A stretch of DNA of 64,000 nt from Bacteroidota bacterium (GTDB lineage: Bacteria > Bacteroidota > Bacteroidia > AKYH767-A > OLB10). Position numbers and translations under genes: made by a program. The notes below the pieces were generated by a model that was not told the origin of the DNA, did no database searches, and worked only from the letters and a program-made list of their open reading frames with translations. Positions 61,541 through 64,000 of this stretch are shown here, one piece after another. Where the stretch lies: positions 35,105 to 99,104 of the forward strand of contig JADKJB010000016.1 of NCBI GenBank assembly GCA_016722525.1, written 5' to 3'. The stretch's first letter is position 1; every line of letters begins with the position of its first letter.

Positions 61541-62799
61541 ATGAAAAAACCAGCTAACAAAACCGTCTTTATTTCAATGTTTCATGATACTCGAAGGGAA
61601 AAGGAAAATGGTCTTTATCCGTTGAAATTGAGAGTATTTTATAAGCCGACCCGCAAACAAAAGTTGTATCAACAACCTTTGAGTTTACAAAGAAGGATTT
61701 TCAAAGCATTTGGTTGACCATCAAGCCCGTGAAGAGTTTAAAGAGAATAGAGCTAAGATTCAGGCACTTTTACCGTGCTGAAGAGGAAGCGGAAGCACTG
61801 AAAATTTTCACATTTGAGGCCTTCGAAAAGAAGTTGTTTAGTAAATCAAATGAGAGTCAAAACGTATTTTACTGGTACAATTCCATTATTCAAAAGTTAA
61901 ATGAAAATAAGCAGTTTGGAACTGCCAATAATTATGAGATCAGCAGCAATTCAATAAAGGAGTTTTTTGAACATGATAAAGGCAAGAAACCTTCAAAGAT
62001 TGCTTTTCATGACTTTACTCCTACCCTCTTAGAGAAATATGAAAGCTGGATGAAAGAACATAAGTCAAGTGTTACCACAGTATCCATTTATTTAAGAACC
62101 CTGAGGACAATATTCAATACTGCCATTGATGCGGAGAAATTGAAAAGAAGTTATATCCATTTTGGTAAACGTAAATATCAGATCCCTGCATCACGAAACA
62201 TTAAAAAAGCATTGGGTAAAGACATTCTTAAAAGCCTGTTTGATGCATCACCAAGAAGCAATGAAGAGGAACGGGCTAAAGATTTATTCTTTTTCTCGTA
62301 TGCCTGTAATGGGATGAACACGAAAGACATTGCAGAATTGAAATTTGAAAACATCAAAGGAGATACCCTGCAATTCATCAGGCCAAAACAGCCCACACTT
62401 CAAAAAGGCAATATGAAACCAACTGTAATTTACTTAACTGACTACACAAAGAGTATAATTGAAAAATATAGTACAAAAGAGCAGCATCCGGAAAATTATG
62501 TATTCCCTTTCCTATCAAATTCGAACACTGCATTTGAGAATTTCAGGAAAGTAAAAAACCTCACCACTTCAATAAATCACAGTATTAAAAGACTTGCAAA
62601 GGTTGCAGGAATAACAGAAAATATTTCGACTTATACAGCGAGGCACAGCTTCGCCACCAATGCTGTAAGAAATGGTGCAAGTATGGAATTTATAAGTGAA
62701 GCCCTCAACCATAGTAATATGAAAACAACACAAAACTATTTTGCTGGGTTTGAAGAGGAAACTAAAAGAGGGATTGCAGAAAGTTTGATGAATTTTTAA
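61541..62799 (+). CDS. tyrosine site-specific integrase, frameshifted
   Basis: This Bacteroidota-type integrase of about 419 residues has an N-terminal arm-binding domain (NKTVFISMFHDTRREKENGL, LKLRVFYKPTRKQKLYPTTF after repair), a SAM-like core-binding domain (YNSIIQKLNENKQFG, LLEKYESWMKEHKSSVTTVS) and the catalytic domain with TARHSFATNAV, EALNHSNMKTT and the nucleophile in QNYFAGF. The first catalytic Arg position reads YACNGMN, with Asn. Breaks near 61670, 61730 and 61775 affect only the N-terminal part. The ATG at 61541 is used; another lies two codons upstream. It stands 139 bases from the tRNA fragment, which supports a tRNA-targeted element extending to the right. Confidence 0.88.
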
Positions 62800-62873
62800 G
62801 CCATAGATCAAACCATTCATGAAGCAGCCGACAAAAAAAAATTGGATTTGCAAACCTAAAATCATAAAAGACA

Positions 62874-63597
62874 ATGGCGATACCATACATACTTACAGAC
62901 ATAGAAAAAAAGCTGAACTCATTCACTTTGAAAGTTGAAAGAATAAATTATCTTCAAAATTATTTATTTAACTTAAGAAAAAGAAGCCGAATTTGAAGCA
63001 ACAGATAAAATAAATTTAAACTGGCTAAAAGAGACGACAAACTCTGACTACAATAAATACATGAGTTTTATTGAAAATGGTGGAATGACTTATTTTAACA
63101 GCAGATTTGACCCGCAAAAGGGACGCTATGAAATTCACAAATTTGACTTACTTTTTGCCCAAAGGCTCGGAATATCTGACATGAATTTACTTCTCAAACG
63201 TTTGAATCTTGAACATTCCAACAGGAATTGAGAGGTAGAATTAAAATGTTTGAAACATTAGTTGAGCGGGAAAAAGCAATACCCCCTCAACAACCCGAAA
63301 CGAAAACGAATAAACTTAAAGCCCCTGTATTAGCATTGTTTTGCTACTTGATAAATGAAAGCGGCATGAACAAAAAAGAGGAAAACGAAAGCGTTGAAAA
63401 CTATTGTAAGCGTATTTGCAAGCAGTTTAAATTAACTTACTCGGATAGAATTAGACAAAACTTTAATGGGAGCGATGTAAAGAAACCGAAAAGGTTTTAA
63501 CTGAAACCTTTTGCCATTATTAGAATCTGAAGCTAAGGAAATAATCCAAAGGCATTTAGATAGTAAATCCCCAACAAAACAAAAATTGTACGTTTAA
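62874..63597 (+). CDS. uncharacterised mobile-element protein, frameshifted
   Basis: From the ATG at 62874: MAIPYILTDIEKKLNSFTLK, VERINYLQNYLFNLR, a break near 62977, EAEFEATDKINLNWLKETTN, YFNSRFDPQKGRYEIHKFDL, a break near 63222, then LKAPVLALFCYLINESGMNK and IRQNFNGSD. After a further repair near 63478 it ends HLDSKSPTKQKLYV at 63597. The reconstructed product has about 240 residues, is helical and charged, and has no signal peptide. I do not recognise a characterised family; similar-looking proteins adjoin integrases in Bacteroidota elements (RteC-like position). Function not assigned. Confidence 0.5.
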
Positions 63598-63639
63598 TAG
63601 TACATACATAAAAACATACTTGCCCTTTTCGTAATGAAA

Positions 63640-63664
63640 TCTTTGTGCAACATAAACACAAAGA
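63640..63664. promoter_or_regulatory. inverted repeat before the HTH gene
   Basis: TCTTTGTG and CACAAAGA form a perfect 8-bp inverted repeat with a 9-base spacer, three bases before the ATG at 63668. It could be an operator for the HTH protein or a promoter/leader structure. Confidence 0.4.
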
Positions 63665-63667
63665 ATT

Positions 63668-64000
63668 ATGCAAGCAGTAACAATAACACAAATTACAGCA
63701 CCCGAACTTGAAACACTTATTGAAAATTCAATAAAGAAAGTTTTAAGCACTCAAAAAGCTGAACAGAAAACCGATCCCCGATCGCTGGCTTGACCTCAAC
63801 GAACTCTGTATTTACCACCCTGACAAACCCAGCAAGCCCACAGTTTACGGATGGGTTAACGCTGGTATTATTCCAGTTCACAAAGGTGGTAAGAAATTAA
63901 GGTTTCTAAAATCCGAAATTGATGCATTTTTAAAGCTGGGTAGAAAACAGACTTTAGCAGAAATTGCCAGCGAAGCAGACAGCTATCTTAAAAAGAAAGG
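63668..64000 (+). CDS. excisionase-like HTH protein (5' part), frameshifted
   Basis: The ATG at 63668 starts MQAVTITQITAPELETLIEN and SIKKVLSTQKAE; one indel near 63780 restores DRWLDLNELCIYHP, followed by KPTVYGWVNAGIIPVHKGGK, LRFLKSEIDAFLKLGRKQTL and SYLKKKG at the window edge. This is the HTH_17/MerR-like fold of excisionases and element regulators in Bacteroidota integrative elements. The family often controls excision together with a tyrosine integrase, which lies 870 bases upstream. The end of the gene is not in the window. Confidence 0.75.

Noticed and set aside
63228..63500. The 90-codon frame as an independent small gene
   Set aside because: Upstream sequence in another frame is continuous in character with it, and repairing one base joins them into a single protein from 62874.

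Overview
The window is a chromosomal segment of a Bacteroidota bacterium of low GC content. The evidence is the gene order bamD-rpoZ-coaBC-DUF4835-recN, many start-proximal promoters of the Bacteroidota type (TAnnTTTG), SprB repeats, type IX secretion (T9SS) C-terminal sorting tails, WG-repeat and MORN proteins, and a UVR-containing ClpC next to gyrA. The order within the phylum cannot be fixed from these genes.

Positions 1-39670 are ordinary core genome: lipid and envelope genes (alpha-oxoamine synthase, BamD, FabI, an LpxL-like acyltransferase), housekeeping genes (rpoZ, coaBC, recN, clpC, gyrA, rhlE, cold shock, prfC, glmM, ribH, cysteine desulfurase), a LytS/LytTR two-component pair beside a LiaF-like membrane protein, a Crp/Fnr-rhodanese-methyltransferase group, three-domain rhomboid/MORN/TonB-C protein, M2 and M13 metallopeptidases, and a SET-domain protein. 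Almost every long gene carries single-base indels, often in homopolymers and sometimes compensated within a few bases. This points to an unpolished consensus sequence, so I give each such gene one span and name the breaks.

Positions 39856-61402 are an accessory island. Three copies of the 3' half of a tRNA-like sequence (minus strand, at 39856, 50271 and 61356) divide it into two blocks of about 10.4 and 11.1 kb. Three near-identical 380-400 bp leader modules (39856, 44400, 50271) each hold a small conserved ORF remnant and a GGTTT...AAACC palindrome. Each precedes a paralogous gene for a secreted protein with SprB repeats followed by a phage-tail-fibre-like stalk. Behind these come variable partners: an outer-membrane barrel and a PKD protein (operon A), or a GH5-like glycosidase with a T9SS tail and one (operon B) or four (operon C) SBBP-type propeller proteins with T9SS tails. 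The 5' parts are almost identical and the 3' parts divergent, as expected of a recombining, diversifying surface-protein locus.

Positions 61403-64000 are the beginning of a separate integrative element: a tyrosine integrase directly beside the third tRNA fragment, an uncharacterised element protein, and an excisionase-like HTH protein that runs off the right edge.
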